The notes: generated from the sequence alone by a model not told the origin. A stretch of DNA of 64,000 nucleotides from Actinomyces marseillensis (GCF_900155605.1 NZ_LT707420.1:398290-462289); one strand, 5' to 3'. Positions 8,429 through 17,755 are shown, numbered from the stretch's first letter. Numbers and translations: made by a program.

Positions 8429-9289
8429 ATGATGTCCACTCTCAACGAAAACATCGATTCCCCGAAACCTCCTTTTCCGGGGAAAAATCGCCAAGCACTC
8501 GCAGAAGATAGCCACATCGCCGCATTTTTCGATCTCGACAAGACCATCTTGGCCACGGCCTCGGCAATGGCGCTGAGCACCCCGCTGGTCCACGCGGGTG
8601 TCATGAGTCGCTGGGATTCCCTGCGTGCAACCATCGTCCAGCTCCCCTACCTCTTCACCGGTGCGGACGATGACCGGATGCGATCGATGATGCATGCCCT
8701 CGGTGAACTCACTCGCGGCTGGGACCCTCAATATGTAGAGAAAATCGTCAACAGTGTCACGAGTTCAAGCATCGCGCCCCTGTGCTACCGCCAAGCCCTT
8801 GCGCTCATCGACCACCACCGACTCCTGGGTCACCACGTTGTCATCGCCTCCGCCTCACCCATGGAGATAGTCCGGCCAATCGCCCACCTGCTTTCAATTC
8901 CCGATGCGCTATCCACCATTGTTGGACGCGGACAAGACGGGCTGGTCGATGGGACGATCACTCACTTCAACCACGGAGCCGGAAAAGCCGAAGCCTGCAG
9001 AAAACTCGCCGAAGAACGCGGGTGGGATCTCAGTCAGTCCTACGCTTACACCGATTCCGTGTCGGATCTGCCCATGCTTGAGCTTGTCGGCCATCCCCAG
9101 GCCGTCAACCCTGATCGGTCCCTTGCCGCAATCGCCCGCGAGCGCGAATGGCCCATCCATACCTTCACCCAGACCGTTCGGATTCGCAGTCGAAAGCGCA
9201 CGCGCATGACGCTGGCCATGATTCCACTGGCCCTCGTGGGTGGGATCGGAATCGGGTATTGGGCACGCCGCTCAATTCCCAGCAAATAG
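8429..9289 (+). CDS. HAD-IB family phosphatase with C-terminal membrane helix
   Basis: A 286-residue haloacid-dehalogenase-like hydrolase related to SerB. Motif I is FFDLDKTI (nucleophile Asp35, acid Asp37), motif II is the Ser in IASASPME, motif III Lys is in HGAGKAEA, motif IV is TDSVSDLPML. It should use Mg2+ and an Asp-phosphate intermediate on a small phosphorylated metabolite; the substrate is not evident. A hydrophobic helix (MTLAMIPLALVGGIGIGYWA) near the C-terminus would tether it to the membrane. GAAGG lies 7 nt upstream of ATG 8429/8432. The same divergent arrangement relative to the CpaE-like gene is seen in Mycobacterium. Confidence 0.85.
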   Translation: MMSTLNENIDSPKPPFPGKNRQALAEDSHIAAFFDLDKTILATASAMALSTPLVHAGVMSRWDSLRATIVQLPYLFTGADDDRMRSMMHALGELTRGWDPQYVEKIVNSVTSSSIAPLCYRQALALIDHHRLLGHHVVIASASPMEIVRPIAHLLSIPDALSTIVGRGQDGLVDGTITHFNHGAGKAEACRKLAEERGWDLSQSYAYTDSVSDLPMLELVGHPQAVNPDRSLAAIAREREWPIHTFTQTVRIRSRKRTRMTLAMIPLALVGGIGIGYWARRSIPSK

Positions 9290-9304
9290 CGGCATACTTG
9301 ACAT

Positions 9305-10210
9305 ATGTCCAAACTGTCCTTGCCGCCCGGCTCCGCTCTGCGCTCAGCGTTCTTCGCTGCCATCTTTGCGCCCGTTGCTTTGATCCTCATGGGAATGTCC
9401 CTTGCGGATCTTCAAGCACGTGCGGCTATCGGCGTACCCTTGGCCTCCGTCGAGGGCATGATTGGTATGGCGTTTTCAGCCATCATTTTGGGCATGATTT
9501 CAATTAACTGCGAGCGTCATTCCATCGGAATGTTCGTCGCGGCCGCTTGGGCGCTTATTATCGGTTTCCTGCAGACTTTTGGTTATTTCCGCATTCATTT
9601 CCTTGTTGCGGCAAACCTTTCAGCCGATGACATGTCCGCTGCTCAGCGTTGGAATCTCTACCCGGTGTGCGTGGCCGCAATCCTTCTAGGTTCGGGCGTT
9701 GCGTTGGCCCTGACACACCGCGCCTGCGCGAAGAACCCAGAGGCTGAGGAGCTCATGCCTTTCGAGCGCCACCAAAGCGAACGTATTGCTGTTGCTGTTG
9801 CTTCCCTCCCCTTGGGTATTGGCGCCCTGGCGCTGCTCATTCGTTGCGCTCCTACCGATTCTCTTCCTATGGCCGCACGAGGCCTGAGCGGGGTTGTCGC
9901 ACAAACTCCGCTCCAGCCATTCCTCAGCGCCGCGGTCGCTGAAATTCTTGGCCTCGTAGCTTTGGCTTCCCGTTGGTCAATGATCGGCCCTCAAGTCATC
10001 GCATGGACCTACATCATTCCCGGGTTCTTGTTGATCCCTCTGGGAACGACCCTCACTGGCGTCGTTGTCACTCCGGGTCCCTCTTTGGGGACACAGGTCC
10101 TCATGTCTGCTTCGACGATCGCCGCCTACGGAATGATCCTCGCGGCATCGACTCTGGGAATCTATTGGGCGCGCCGCTACGCTACGAGCGACTCATCTTC
10201 AAACGATTAA
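9305..10210 (+). CDS. polytopic membrane protein, unknown function
   Basis: A 301-residue protein with roughly eight hydrophobic helices: about 16-38, 48-66, 75-95, 118-138, 160-180, 200-225, 235-257 and 265-290. The loops are short and the C-terminus is Ser/Asp-rich. No motif identifies a transporter or enzyme family. It starts 15 bp after the HAD gene. No Shine-Dalgarno precedes the ATG, but CATACT ends 6 nt before it, compatible with a leaderless transcript. It could be co-transcribed with the HAD gene. Confidence 0.7.
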   Translation: MSKLSLPPGSALRSAFFAAIFAPVALILMGMSLADLQARAAIGVPLASVEGMIGMAFSAIILGMISINCERHSIGMFVAAAWALIIGFLQTFGYFRIHFLVAANLSADDMSAAQRWNLYPVCVAAILLGSGVALALTHRACAKNPEAEELMPFERHQSERIAVAVASLPLGIGALALLIRCAPTDSLPMAARGLSGVVAQTPLQPFLSAAVAEILGLVALASRWSMIGPQVIAWTYIIPGFLLIPLGTTLTGVVVTPGPSLGTQVLMSASTIAAYGMILAASTLGIYWARRYATSDSSSND

Positions 10211-10294
10211 TTCGCTAAATGTGGCGCTTCTCGGCGGGTAATCCCCCATCCCGAGCGTTTTCTCGTTATCGTCAGCACGAGAAGAGGAGGCCTC

Positions 10295-11788
10295 ATGTCT
10301 GACCAGGAACACAACGAAGCATCGCCCGAAGAAGTCAAGGACGAAGCGATTCACCGCAACGAAAACGAAGAATTGCCGCTGACCGGTGAAGAAGTCACTC
10401 TCCCGGGCGAAGCATCTGCTACCGAAGACATTATCGGCGGCGCTTCAGTTACTGAGACCAGCCAGGTTGAGCCGGTTCACATGGGCGTCACCCCCACTTC
10501 CCTCGACGATGTTCTTGCCTCGCGCGCGCAAGACGAACAGCCTGAGGACAGCGCTTCCGAAGACCAGTCCGCAGAGGAGTCCACCGATTCTTCCTCCGAC
10601 GAGGCCCAGGGTGAGGCCCTCGCCGAAGAACCCGTGCACGAAGCCTCTCCCGCCGAAGAGCCCGCAGAAGCCGAAGCGAGCGTCGAGGCCGCAAGCGACA
10701 CCCCCGAAGAGCCGGAGAGCAACGGCGAGCCCGTGAGTGTCGAACACGAGGATGCTCCGCTCGAGGAAACCCCCACCCAGGCACCCGAAACCCACGATGT
10801 CGAAGACGCCTCGGCCTCACACGAGGAAGCCCCGGCCTCGGAAGAAGCAGTGCTCGTTGACGAAACTACCCAGGATTCCCCCGAAGAAGCAGCCGAGGAT
10901 CTTCACACGACCACGACGATCCCCGCCGCAAGCGACGCGGTCGAAGAAACACCCGAGGCGGACGAGGCCTCGGCCCCTGTCGGTGAAGTTCCCGATGCGC
11001 TTTCGCGTCGTTTTGGCGACCAAGCTGAAGTTTCTGACGACTTCCAAGAAGACGAACTCGAAAGCACAACCATTCGTCGTCGCGCTTTCGTTGCCCCGCA
11101 AGAAGAATCTCCCGTCACCGAGGCCGCGTGGAAGCCTCGTGAAGACGCCGCTGAGCGCAGCGTTCCTCAGGACACCCCTGAGAGCCTCGATGATGTTCTC
11201 TTCGAGGGCGCCTCCATCGTTCCCGAAATGCCATCACGCACCGGTGCGCACCTCTTCTCCTTCATCTTGGGGATCCTTGCCCTGCCTATCACCTGGTACC
11301 TCGTCGCCGACGCGGGTGCCCGAATGACCCTGCCCGAAGGCAACCCGGCAGCGACCGGCGTCATCAACTGGCTGGCAATCACGGAACTGGCCATCGCTTT
11401 CGTTGCGATCATCGCGCTTTTTGAAGCATTCAAGCGTTCTTCCTTGGGAGCGTGGATTGCGGGAATGTGCTTCCTTGCCGCTGGTATTCCTTGGGTTTTC
11501 GCCCCGGCTTTCACCAGCGCACACACCGTCTCCCTGCTGCATTTCCTGCAAAATGCCGGCTCCTTCGGCTCGAACCTTGCCCACCATTTGCAGGCATCGG
11601 GCTACTCTGGTCGCCTCCTGATCCTGGGCATTGTTTTGATGGGCGTTGCCTCGCTGTCTCACTCGGCACGTCGACGTGGGCGCGCGGAAGAAGCCATGCG
11701 TGAGCAGGTCGAGCGCGTGAATCCGACGGGCGCGCACTACACCGCCCGCGAGCGCCGCCGCGCTGCAAAGGCAGCTGGTCTGCGGTGA
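10295..11788 (+). CDS. membrane protein with long acidic disordered N-terminal domain
   Basis: A 497-residue protein. Residues ~1-270 are dominated by Glu, Ala, Pro, Ser and Asp, with many EEP/EAS/EE runs, and look intrinsically disordered. Residues ~315-465 contain four hydrophobic helices (FSFILGILALPITWYLVADA; INWLAITELAIAFVAIIALF; WIAGMCFLAAGIPWVFAPAF; LLILGIVLMGVASLSHSA). The tail is strongly basic (GRAEEAMREQVERV...RERRRAAKAAG). GAGGAGG lies 6 nt before the ATG. The topology suggests cytoplasmic acidic and basic ends around a four-helix membrane domain. Its stop overlaps the next gene's GTG start. No function is recognised. Confidence 0.75.
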   Translation: MSDQEHNEASPEEVKDEAIHRNENEELPLTGEEVTLPGEASATEDIIGGASVTETSQVEPVHMGVTPTSLDDVLASRAQDEQPEDSASEDQSAEESTDSSSDEAQGEALAEEPVHEASPAEEPAEAEASVEAASDTPEEPESNGEPVSVEHEDAPLEETPTQAPETHDVEDASASHEEAPASEEAVLVDETTQDSPEEAAEDLHTTTTIPAASDAVEETPEADEASAPVGEVPDALSRRFGDQAEVSDDFQEDELESTTIRRRAFVAPQEESPVTEAAWKPREDAAERSVPQDTPESLDDVLFEGASIVPEMPSRTGAHLFSFILGILALPITWYLVADAGARMTLPEGNPAATGVINWLAITELAIAFVAIIALFEAFKRSSLGAWIAGMCFLAAGIPWVFAPAFTSAHTVSLLHFLQNAGSFGSNLAHHLQASGYSGRLLILGIVLMGVASLSHSARRRGRAEEAMREQVERVNPTGAHYTARERRRAAKAAGLR

Positions 11789-12699
11789 AGCCCGAGGTTT
11801 CTCGCACCCTTCTCGAGGCGCCCGGCCCGTGGGTTCACCGCCGGGTTTCGGCCTCGGGGGCCTCATTCCACGTCGCTGACGCGGGTCCCGAGGACTCCTC
11901 TTTTGCCGTGATCTTGCTCCACTCCTTCCCCATGACGTGGTGGACGTGGCGCGAGGTGATCCCCGCATTCACCGAGGCTGGAATCCGCACGATTTCCATG
12001 GATATCCGCGGCTTTGGCACCTCGGATCTCACTCCCGGGGAAGTCGAGCTCACTCAGCTTGCATCGGATGTGGCGGCCGTGGCCTCGGCGCTGGGAATTT
12101 CTTCCTACACGGTCGTCGGTAACGGAATGGGCGGGGTAATCGCGTGGATGCTCGGCTCCCTCGAACCCGCCGGTTTGCGCTCGATTGTTCCCGTGTGTGC
12201 TCCCCACCCCCTGGGTGTGCACTTCCTTCGTGGACTTTCTTCACGAGGCCGAGGCCGCTGGTTCTCAACCCTGCTCTCGCGCCGGCCGCGCCTGACTTTC
12301 TTCGCGTCAAAGTCAGCGTGGGTGGATCGTTCGATTTCGCAGTGGGCAGCGCCTTTCACGCAGGACCACATGCTTTCGCAGGCGGGTGTGTATCGTGAGG
12401 CGCTTTCGCGTCACGTTGCTATTCGCTCTGCGTGGCAGTCTCTTCAGGCCACTTTTAGGCCCTCGTTCGCGTCAAAGGATGTTTTAACGCGCAAGGTCGA
12501 AGTTCCAGTTTTGTCGATTCAAACGCGTAATGACGGGCTGTGGTCACACGTCGACTTCGCCGATGATGTTCAGGCAACCTCGGGCGAATTCACCATGCGC
12601 GCGCTTTCTGAGAGTGGTCATTTCCCGCAGGAAGAAAATCCGCGCGCACTCGTCGCTGCAATCCTTCCCTTTATTCGCGAGGCTGCCTCGCTGGAGTAG
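11785..12699 (+). CDS. alpha/beta-hydrolase fold protein lacking the nucleophile
   Basis: A 304-residue protein with the alpha/beta-hydrolase framework: oxyanion region LLHSFPMTWWTW, strand ISMDIRGFGTSD, elbow VVGNGMGGVIAW, a late acid region around RNDGLWS and the catalytic His position in ESGHFPQEENP. In the Sm-x-Nu-x-Sm elbow, the nucleophile position (residue 114) is Gly (GNGMG) rather than Ser, Asp or Cys; codons ggt-aac-gga-atg-ggc make this clear. It may be a non-catalytic member or may bind a ligand. The GTG start overlaps the upstream stop (GTGA), so it is coupled to the acidic membrane protein. Confidence 0.8.
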   Translation: MKPEVSRTLLEAPGPWVHRRVSASGASFHVADAGPEDSSFAVILLHSFPMTWWTWREVIPAFTEAGIRTISMDIRGFGTSDLTPGEVELTQLASDVAAVASALGISSYTVVGNGMGGVIAWMLGSLEPAGLRSIVPVCAPHPLGVHFLRGLSSRGRGRWFSTLLSRRPRLTFFASKSAWVDRSISQWAAPFTQDHMLSQAGVYREALSRHVAIRSAWQSLQATFRPSFASKDVLTRKVEVPVLSIQTRNDGLWSHVDFADDVQATSGEFTMRALSESGHFPQEENPRALVAAILPFIREAASLE

Positions 12700-12895
12700 A
12701 GAATTGGCACGCATCGCTACGAATTTACGCAAAGTGTGTGCAAATCTGTGTTTTAGCTCGTTCACCATGCATAATAGTTACGACTATCACACGGTGGCTC
12801 TTTCGTGCTGGGCTGCCGTCTTAGAGGAATAGGACAGCTCAGGAGTCGGCGGCGCTGGCTAGCGGCGCTTGCGAACAGAACGGAGTTCCGGCTTT

Positions 12896-13579
12896 ATGTA
12901 TGGAGACGCAAACTTCATCAACCAAGTGCCGCTTTTCAGCGGACTTGATGAGGCCCAACAGGTATCGCTGCAGCAGAAGATGGGTCAAACGACGCTGCGC
13001 CGCGGTGAGACCCTCTTTGATGAAGGCGATCTTGGCGACCGCCTGTACATCGTCACCGAAGGAAAGGTGAAGCTGGGGCACACCTCAAATGATGGCCGCG
13101 AGTCCCTGCTTGCAGTCCTCGGCCCCGGCGAGATTCTTGGTGAACTCACCCTCTTTGATCCAGGCCCGCGTTCAACCACCGCAACTGCTGTTTCTCCCGC
13201 GACGCTGCTCCACCTGCAGCACACCGACCTCATGGAAATCGTCGAGGCAAACCCGACCCTGGCAAAGCACATGCTTCGTGCACTGGCTCAGCGTCTGCGC
13301 CGCACGAATGAATCGCTCTCGGACCTGGTTTTCTCCGATGTCCCCGGTCGCGTCGCCAAGGCTCTCCTCGATCTTGCTGATCGCTTCGGCACTGCAACCG
13401 ATAAGGGCATCCACGTTCCTCACGACCTCACCCAGGAAGAGCTCGCACAGCTCGTTGGCGCTTCTCGTGAGACCGTGAACAAGTCGCTGGCCGACTTTGT
13501 CTCCCGCGGATGGATCCGTCTGGAGGGCCGCGCCGTCACTCTGCTGGACGTTGATCGCTTGGCACGTCGCGCGCGCTGA
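12896..13579 (+). CDS. glxR: Crp/Fnr-family cAMP-responsive regulator, GlxR/Crp type
   Basis: A 227-residue regulator. The N-terminal cyclic-nucleotide domain has the phosphate-binding cassette GEILGELTLFDPGPRSTTATA, matching the cAMP pocket of actinobacterial Crp/GlxR. A long dimer helix (LAKHMLRALAQRLRRTNE) leads to a winged helix-turn-helix whose recognition helix is in EELAQLVGASRETVNKSL. The length equals that of Corynebacterium GlxR. The ATG at 12896 is preferred over a TTG nine codons earlier; the Shine-Dalgarno (GGAG) is 12 nt away, so the start is not fully certain. It is monocistronic, with a strong terminator after it. In Actinobacteria this protein is a global regulator of carbon metabolism. 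Confidence 0.88.
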   Translation: MYGDANFINQVPLFSGLDEAQQVSLQQKMGQTTLRRGETLFDEGDLGDRLYIVTEGKVKLGHTSNDGRESLLAVLGPGEILGELTLFDPGPRSTTATAVSPATLLHLQHTDLMEIVEANPTLAKHMLRALAQRLRRTNESLSDLVFSDVPGRVAKALLDLADRFGTATDKGIHVPHDLTQEELAQLVGASRETVNKSLADFVSRGWIRLEGRAVTLLDVDRLARRAR

Positions 13580-13594
13580 TTCAGTACGACGTAT

Positions 13595-13640
13595 AACGGT
13601 GGGCTGAGCAGGTACATCACCTGCTCAGCCCACCGTTTTG
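13595..13640 (+). terminator. terminator after the Crp gene
   Basis: A 19-bp perfect stem (13595-13613 with 13619-13637) around a 5-nt loop (ACATC) ends in TTTTG, an intrinsic terminator placed 16 bp after the regulator stop codon. It may also serve the convergent DUF4177 gene. Confidence 0.85.
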
Positions 13641-13662
13641 TCGCCCGCTTAAATGAGCGGGA

Positions 13663-13824
13663 TCAGTCGTTCTTCGGTCGCTTCAAATACGCCACCAAGC
13701 TATCCGAACCAGTCGGCCCTGGAACAACCTGGACGAGTTCCCAACCGTCGGCACCCCACTGGTCGAGGATTGCCTTTGTCGCGTGAGTCAGAAGCGGAAT
13801 TGTTGCATATTCCCATGTAGTCAT
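13663..13824 (-). CDS. DUF4177-family small protein
   Basis: A 53-residue protein beginning MTTWEYATIPLLTHA and containing the family core DQWGADGWELVQVVPGP. DUF4177 proteins are small alpha/beta domains of unknown role in many Actinobacteria, often near the Crp and whiB4-like genes, as here. The WEYATIPLL...LDQWGxDGWELV pattern is diagnostic. Start ATG at 13824; no clear Shine-Dalgarno is visible. Confidence 0.85.
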   Translation of the reverse strand: MTTWEYATIPLLTHATKAILDQWGADGWELVQVVPGPTGSDSLVAYLKRPKND

Positions 13825-13855
13825 AGCGCTATCCTACGACACCTTCACCAAGGCC

Positions 13856-14269
13856 TCATGCTCCAACGGGCACGGCGATGGGCCTTTCTCGGAGGACCTT
13901 GGCTGAGGCTCGAATAGACTTCATCGATAAACTCTGCGGGACCCGAGGCTTACGCAGCTCAACGGCAAGGGGGTCCGGGGAATAGTTGAGCCACTTCGAC
14001 CAATCGTCAACATTCGGGTACACCCGCAAGATCATGCGTCGTTCGCGTTCCGTAAGTCCTCCCCAGACGCCGAAGGTCATCCGCGATTGAAGCGCATCAG
14101 CAAGACATTCGAGGCGAACTGGACATTCCATGCAGCGCATCCGAACTTGCCTCTGCGCTGCCCCTTGTACGAATAGTGCATCGGGTTCTTTTTCTGCACA
14201 CAATGCATACTCCACCCAGCTGTGGTCATCAATCATTGATTCCACCCTCTCCACATCTGCGGTCAACAT
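13856..14269 (-). CDS. WhiB-family iron-sulfur transcription factor (WhiB4-like by context)
   Basis: A 137-residue protein with the four WhiB cysteines: Cys24, then Cys46, Cys49 (CMEC) and Cys55, expected to hold a [4Fe-4S] cluster, followed by the turn GVWGG (67-71) and a basic C-terminal part that contacts DNA or sigma factor. GGGAGG lies 3 nt before the ATG. The gene diverges from the PBP gene and is close to the Crp gene and DUF4177, the same arrangement as whiB4-ponA2 in mycobacteria. The subtype call is by synteny. It likely senses redox or NO. Confidence 0.88.
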   Translation of the reverse strand: MLTADVERVESMIDDHSWVEYALCAEKEPDALFVQGAAQRQVRMRCMECPVRLECLADALQSRMTFGVWGGLTERERRMILRVYPNVDDWSKWLNYSPDPLAVELRKPRVPQSLSMKSIRASAKVLRERPIAVPVGA

Positions 14270-14413
14270 TGACCTCCCTTTAAGAGACTACACATGAAAT
14301 TCACATAAGTGAAATTGGGACTATCTCGATCCAATTGCCCCCTTGTCCTTGATATTCAAGGCATTGCCTGTCTTCCTCTGCCTTTCACCGCGCCGGGCAC
14401 GTATCCTGTACCT

Positions 14414-16585
14414 ATGGCTCAGTCGCATACACGCTTCGTTCGACCCGCACAGCTGGTGGCGCTTTTGCTGTCATTCTTGGCCGCATCCGCACTTATCGGC
14501 GTGGTCAGTGCTGGCGTCTTAGTGCCGGCCGTCGGAACCGGTGCAATCACAGCGAAGGCGGGGATGGAGATCTTCGATGAGATCCCAACCGACATCCAAG
14601 TCGTCTCCCCCGCGACCGAGTCCACGATGCTCGATACGAACGGCCAAGTGATTGCCCGTTTCTACGATAAGCAGCGCATTGTTATCCCCTCGGACAAAAT
14701 CGCACCCGTCATGAAGAAGGCAATCGTCGCCATTGAAGACCGACGCTTCTTCGAACACCACGGTGTTGACCCCACGGGTATTGCCCGCGCAATGGTCAAT
14801 AACCTCGGTGATGATGGCGGTAAGCAAGGCGCATCGACCATTACCCAGCAGTACGTGCGTAATGCTTTGGCTGAAAAGGGCTATATGGAAGGCGATGCCG
14901 ACCAAGTCGAGGCCGCAACCGAGCAAACCACTGAACGTAAGCTTCGCGAAATCAAGTACGCCCTCGCCGTCGAAAAGCAGATGGACAAGGATCAAATCCT
15001 CACTGGCTACTTGAACATCGCTCCCTTCGGCCCCATCACCTACGGTGTCGAAGCCGCCTCCAAGCTTTACTTCTCCAAGTCCGCAAGCGAACTTTCCACT
15101 GGCGAGGCCGCCCTCCTCGCCGGCCTCGTGCAGTCCCCGGTGCAGTACAACCCCCTTCAGCATCCCGAGGCCGCGCAAGAACGCCGCGATACCGTGCTTT
15201 CCGTGATGGCTGACCAGGGCATCATCACCGAACAAGAAGAAGCAGAAGCAAAGGCCGTCAGTGTCTCCGACATGCTTCACCCCACGCAGATCCGTGAAGG
15301 CTGCTCGGGGGCAGGGGATGAGAACGCCTACTTCTGTTCCTATGCCGTGCGCCAATTCCTCGCCGATGAAGCCTTTGGGAAGACCTCTATTGAACGTGAG
15401 CGCCTGCTCAAGACCGGCGGTCTGACCATCCGCACGACCTTGGATCCCAAGAAGCAGCACGCGGCCTATGAATCCTTGACGAAGACCATTCCATCCAACG
15501 ATGCTTCTGGTTTGGACGATGCCTTGGTCTCTCTAGTCCCCCAGACAGGCGAAGTTGTCGCCATGGCGCAGAACACCGTGTATGGCGTGGGTGAAGACGA
15601 AACCATGTCGAACTACGCGGCTGATGGTTCCTTCCAGGTTGGATCAACCTTCAAGGTCTTCGTCTTGGCCGAATGGTACAAGGAAGGTCGATCCGGCTAC
15701 GAAACCATCGATGGGCGGACGAACTTCCCCAATGGGTCATTTAAGTGTGATGGCGAGCCCGTCCACACTGAAAGCTGGAACGTCGTCGACTTGGCGGGCA
15801 AGGACGGTGCTTTCAATGTCATCGGCGCAACCGGCCTTTCGGTGAACCACTCCTTCGTCAACATGGCCTCCAAGCTCAACTTCTGCAATATCTTCCAGGT
15901 AGCGGCCGATATGGGTATTGATGACGGAAACGGCGAACCGATCTTGGCCGTTCCCGGTAACATCTTGGGTTCTGCTTCTGCTTCGCCGCTGAACATGGCT
16001 CGTGCTTTCGCGACCTTCATCAACGATGGCAAGATGTGCCAGCCCTATTCGATCGCGAAGGTCACTGACCGCCAAGAGAACGTTCTTAAGGAAGGTTCTG
16101 CGAACTGCAAGCAGGTCATCGATTCCCAGGTCGCCCAAAAGGTCGCAACAACCCTGACGAAGTCGGCAAGCCAGTACTACACAGCTACGCGACTGTCGGG
16201 TGGTCGCCAATTCGCCGCTAAGTCTGGTACGACCGACTATTCGGCGAACACCTGGCTGACCGGATCGACCGCCGAGCTCACCACCGCGGCGTGGGTTGGC
16301 CACGGCAACGCCTCGACGACCCCGGTTCAAAACGTTCGCATTAACGGACGCTACTACTCGCAAATCTTCGGTGAAACCTTCGTTGGTCAAAACATTTGGG
16401 CGCCGTACATGAGCACGGCTCTAGAGGGAACACCCAACAAGCCCATGCCCAATGCAAACATTGGCGCGCCTCAGGCGGTCACGCGGGCAACTCAAGCACC
16501 TACTCCCAGCGCCACGCCCGCTGCTCCCCAGAACCAGGGAGAAGGAAACGGGCCTGGGGATGATGACGATGAAGGGGATGACTGA
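14414..16585 (+). CDS. bifunctional penicillin-binding protein (class A PBP, PonA2-like)
   Basis: A 723-residue peptidoglycan synthase. After an N-terminal membrane anchor (LVALLLSFLAASALIGVVSAG) comes a GT51 glycosyltransferase domain with AIEDRRFFEHHGVDPTGIAR (catalytic Glu) and GASTITQQYVRN. The transpeptidase domain has SxxK as STFK (Ser411, Lys414), SxN as SVN and the KTG-type box KSGTTD. The C-terminal ~60 residues are Pro/Ala/Asp-rich and probably disordered; no PASTA domain is seen. ATG 14414 is chosen because it precedes the membrane anchor; TATCCT ends 6 nt before it and there is no Shine-Dalgarno, which suggests a leaderless transcript. The next gene begins 3 bp after the stop. Confidence 0.92.
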   Translation: MAQSHTRFVRPAQLVALLLSFLAASALIGVVSAGVLVPAVGTGAITAKAGMEIFDEIPTDIQVVSPATESTMLDTNGQVIARFYDKQRIVIPSDKIAPVMKKAIVAIEDRRFFEHHGVDPTGIARAMVNNLGDDGGKQGASTITQQYVRNALAEKGYMEGDADQVEAATEQTTERKLREIKYALAVEKQMDKDQILTGYLNIAPFGPITYGVEAASKLYFSKSASELSTGEAALLAGLVQSPVQYNPLQHPEAAQERRDTVLSVMADQGIITEQEEAEAKAVSVSDMLHPTQIREGCSGAGDENAYFCSYAVRQFLADEAFGKTSIERERLLKTGGLTIRTTLDPKKQHAAYESLTKTIPSNDASGLDDALVSLVPQTGEVVAMAQNTVYGVGEDETMSNYAADGSFQVGSTFKVFVLAEWYKEGRSGYETIDGRTNFPNGSFKCDGEPVHTESWNVVDLAGKDGAFNVIGATGLSVNHSFVNMASKLNFCNIFQVAADMGIDDGNGEPILAVPGNILGSASASPLNMARAFATFINDGKMCQPYSIAKVTDRQENVLKEGSANCKQVIDSQVAQKVATTLTKSASQYYTATRLSGGRQFAAKSGTTDYSANTWLTGSTAELTTAAWVGHGNASTTPVQNVRINGRYYSQIFGETFVGQNIWAPYMSTALEGTPNKPMPNANIGAPQAVTRATQAPTPSATPAAPQNQGEGNGPGDDDDEGDD

Positions 16586-16588
16586 CCG

Positions 16589-17566
16589 ATGAGTACGCGT
16601 CGCCTCGCCACTAGCGCCTTCCGAGGCGTAGCTGCCCTTGCTTTGGGCGGTACTGCTGCTCTCGCCTGGGGGAGCGTCGAGCGACGCCGTCCCATAGTCC
16701 GTCACTTCGACGTTCCTTTATCTGCACTATCGACCCCCATGCTGCGTTCTCAGACCCGCATGGCGAAGGTGCTTCACTTTTCGGATCTTCACCTCTTCCC
16801 CGGCCAGGAATTCCTCATCGATTTCCTTCAGCAAGTTCGCGATACCGAGGAATTCGATTACGTCATTTCAACCGGGGATAACTTCGGAAGCCCCGATGCT
16901 CTTGGCGCGGTTATTCAGGCACATGAGATTTTTGCCGACTTCCCCGGCGCCTTCGTTTTCGGCTCAAATGACTACTACTCCCCCAAGCGCAAGAGCTGGA
17001 CGCGCTACCTCAGGCCTCGGGGATCGGCGAAGGTGGACCGCGCGGTGGACTTGCCGTGGACGGAACTGGCTGCGCACCTGCGCTCGATGGGGTGGGCGGA
17101 CCTCTCGAACGCCTCGGCGTATCTTCAGGCGGAAAACGAAAGGATCGCCGAGCCTGACCTCCCCATGGTGCTTCCCGCGCCCCTTGCCCTCCTTGGTGTT
17201 GACGATCCGCATATTAATCGTGATTCCATCAATGGCCTCTCGCAGCGTTGGCTCAGCCCCGATGCCATTCGTATCGGTGTCACTCATGCGCCCTACACGC
17301 GCATCCTCGATTCGATGACTCACTTGGGAACCGAATTGATTCTCGCTGGGCACACACACGGTGGCCAGATTGGTCTTCCGGGCGTGACCTCGCTGGTGAC
17401 GAATTGCGATCTTCCCCGCGAGTTCGGCAAGGGATTGCACGTGTGGGAAACCGGAGTGAATGAGTGCTCGTGGTTGCATGTTTCGGCTGGCCTTGGAACC
17501 TCTCCCTACGCCAAGGTTCGGATTGCGACGCGCCCCGAAGTATCAATTCTGACGATTCACGACTGA
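16589..17566 (+). CDS. membrane-anchored metallophosphoesterase
   Basis: A 325-residue calcineurin-like phosphoesterase. An N-terminal hydrophobic segment (FRGVAALALGGTAALAWG) acts as anchor or signal. Metal-binding motifs follow in order: FSDLHLFPG (D-x-H), STGDNFG (GD), FGSNDYYS (GN-type with Asp), GVTHAPY and GHTHGGQIG (GHxH). It lies 3 bp after the PBP gene, an order conserved in mycobacteria, so it probably acts at the envelope. The GAAGGGGATG upstream region supports ATG 16589. Substrate unknown; related YkuE/YaeI proteins act on lipids or UDP-sugars. Confidence 0.88.
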   Translation: MSTRRLATSAFRGVAALALGGTAALAWGSVERRRPIVRHFDVPLSALSTPMLRSQTRMAKVLHFSDLHLFPGQEFLIDFLQQVRDTEEFDYVISTGDNFGSPDALGAVIQAHEIFADFPGAFVFGSNDYYSPKRKSWTRYLRPRGSAKVDRAVDLPWTELAAHLRSMGWADLSNASAYLQAENERIAEPDLPMVLPAPLALLGVDDPHINRDSINGLSQRWLSPDAIRIGVTHAPYTRILDSMTHLGTELILAGHTHGGQIGLPGVTSLVTNCDLPREFGKGLHVWETGVNECSWLHVSAGLGTSPYAKVRIATRPEVSILTIHD

Positions 17567-17635
17567 TTAGTAGAGCTTTCTCTCCGCTGAATCACGGTGA
17601 TTGTGCCCTTTTTGGCGCGCGCCGCGCATGTGAAT

Positions 17636-17664
17636 TTGGCGCAGTAGCTTCAGGCGGCTATACT
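17636..17664 (+). promoter_or_regulatory. promoter of tRNA-Pro
   Basis: TTGGCG (17636-17641), a 17-bp spacer and TATACT (17659-17664) form a good sigma-A-type promoter. The predicted start is a few bases upstream of the mature tRNA 5' end at 17675. Confidence 0.7.
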
Positions 17665-17674
17665 CATACGGTCA

Positions 17675-17748
<74 letters not shown>

Positions 17749-17755
17749 CGTGATT

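Noticed and set aside
10445-11118. Several open frames overlapping the acidic membrane protein
   Set aside because: They arise from the biased GAA/GCC/CCC codon use of the acidic region; only the frame from 10295 has a ribosome site and membrane helices.
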